From: Diphasiastrum complanatum | Lineage: Eukaryota > Streptophyta > Lycopodiopsida > Lycopodiales > Lycopodiaceae | Assembly: GCA_029204225.1 (NCBI GenBank) | Contig: CM055096.1 | Span: 39,594,461-39,658,460, forward strand | Direction of reading: 5' to 3' | Length of the DNA stretch: 64,000 nt | Part shown: positions 63,120 to 64,000 of the stretch, piece by piece | Layout of the letters: the number at the start of each line of letters is the position of its first letter | How positions within the stretch are numbered: position 1 is the stretch's first letter | Made by a program: the position numbers and the translations under genes | The notes under the pieces: model-generated | The model's database searches: none | Seen by the model: the letters and a program-made list of their open reading frames with translations, nothing else | Told to the model about the DNA's origin: nothing

Positions 63120-64000
63120 TGAATCCTTGAATGCCTTGACCTTCAAACTTAGTTCTACACAGAATCTTCTGTGTGCTTCCATATTTAAGGCTTTGGTAAA
63201 AATATCTGTTGTCATATCTTGCATTCTATAGTACTACAATCTGACCTCTTCATTGAGAACTTTGCTTATGACAAAATGATACTTCAATTCAATGGTCTTA
63301 CTCCTAGAATGCAATCTAGGGTTGGATGATAAAGCAATGGCACTTTGATTATCACAAAGTAATGTCGTCAGAGCATATTGATTTAGACCGATATTTGAGA
63401 GTAAGTTCTTCAACCAAATTGCTTCCTTTGTAGCTTGAGAGGCTACAATATACTCTGATTCAATGGAAGATAGAGCTATTGAAGATTGCTTGGGACTGTT
63501 TCAAGAAATTGGACCATTGTTGAGGAAGAATATAAATCCAGAAGTGGATTTACGAGTGTCTACATCTTCTACCCAACTTGCATCTGTGTAACCACTGAGT
63601 AAATTGAGTTTGTCGTTGCCGACTACTCCATAAGAAATGCAAAAGTCCATAGTAGCTCGAAGATATCTCATGACTCTGATAAGAGCCTTCCAATGTGTTA
63701 CACCAAGATTAGTCATGAGAGAGCTGACTACAAAAGCTATGTCTGGCCTGGTACAGATCATGGCGTGCATAAGAGATCCTATAATAGAATGGTAAGGATA
63801 CTCATGCATCTGCTACTTCTCATGAATTGTTTGGGGACACTGGTCCTTTGACAATTTGAGACCTGGTTCCATTGGTGAGAGAGCTAACTTGCAATTAATC
63901 AGATTATATCCGACTAACATGTTGTAGATGTACCTTTGTTGTGTAATGTAGACATGTGATGCCATGAAATTGTTAAATATTGAATATCAACCTAAATATG
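63120..64000 (-). pseudogene. Cop-9 RT end and RNase H, running off the window
   Basis: Read leftwards: NMLVGYNLINCKLA and SPMEPGLKLSK (63840-63930), then an open frame 63501-63809 with YHSIIGSLMHAMICTRPDIA, THWKALIRVMRYLRATMDFC, SGYTDASWVEDVDTRKSTSG. A tryptophan after GPIS is TGA. RNase H continues ALSSIESEYIVASQATKEAI, LLCDNQSAIALSSNPRLHSR, KYHFVISKVLNEEV and ends FTKALNMEAHRRFC near 63150. Same lineage as Cop-3. Apart from the TGA, a stop near 63800 and one near 63235 the frame is well kept. Confidence 0.87.

Noticed and set aside
1-64000. tRNA or rRNA genes
   Set aside because: No A/B-box pair with cloverleaf potential and no rRNA core was noticed; the tRNA-complementary 12-13-mers found are retroelement primer sites.

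Overview
This window looks like plant nuclear DNA from a large, repeat-rich genome. Nearly every protein-like segment belongs to a Ty1/copia or Ty3/gypsy LTR retrotransposon. The primer binding sites match plant initiator-tRNA-Met (and, once, tRNA-Asp-like) usage, and the copia Gag, zinc-knuckle, DSGA protease, integrase, YVDD reverse transcriptase and RNase H modules are of plant type. I cannot name the species; a bryophyte, fern or gymnosperm is possible but is inference. I see no intact host gene, no rRNA or tRNA gene and no CRISPR array.

Layout, left to right. 1-8.7 kb: a decayed copia fragment and its repeats, split by a fairly complete copia element (Cop-1, minus, 919-6868) with two LTRs. 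8.7-16 kb: a plus-strand Ty3/gypsy element (G1) whose Gag and Pol are separated by a nested non-autonomous LTR element (11641-14381). 16-19.4 kb: a plus-strand copia relic (Cop-3). 20-24.7 kb: a minus-strand copia element (Cop-4) with LTR and PBS, whose RT runs into a second Gag fragment. 24.7-29 kb: a gypsy-like LTR with a tRNA-Asp-type PBS followed by an uncharacterised Gag-position protein (ORF-A), and a second copy of that protein (ORF-B) cut by the same LTR. 30-36 kb: a gypsy integrase, a long AT-rich stretch with no recognisable genes, chromodomain-like remnants and a tandem-repeat field. 37.4-39.6 kb: PBS and LTR-like DNA. 39.6-40.6 kb: a third copy (ORF-D) of the unknown family. 40.6-49.6 kb: a copia element (Cop-5) split by two insertions, one carrying a further uncharacterised multi-part ORF (ORF-C) and a 25-bp tandem array. 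49.6-54.6 kb: a palindromic short element, then a minus copia (Cop-6) with a clean LTR/PBS. 54.6-57.9 kb: a gypsy Gag fused to a truncated copia (Cop-7). 58.1-59.5 kb: a decayed non-LTR-type gene with SDG/QFK-like, GHxKGxxDG-like and BAH-like segments. 59.9-64 kb: a copia Gag scrap, a tandem-repeat block, and the 3' end of another minus copia (Cop-9).

The elements do not work together as a pathway. The window is a stratigraphy of nested insertions. Most reading frames carry stops or frameshifts, and several of the stops fit C-to-T or G-to-A transitions, as expected of silenced, methylated retroelements. The most unusual content is the ORF-A/B/D family, the architecturally similar ORF-C, the decayed gene near 58-59.5 kb, and the foldback-like repeats at 49.6 and 56.4 kb. 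Several ORF boundaries are approximate because frames were followed by eye across frameshifts.
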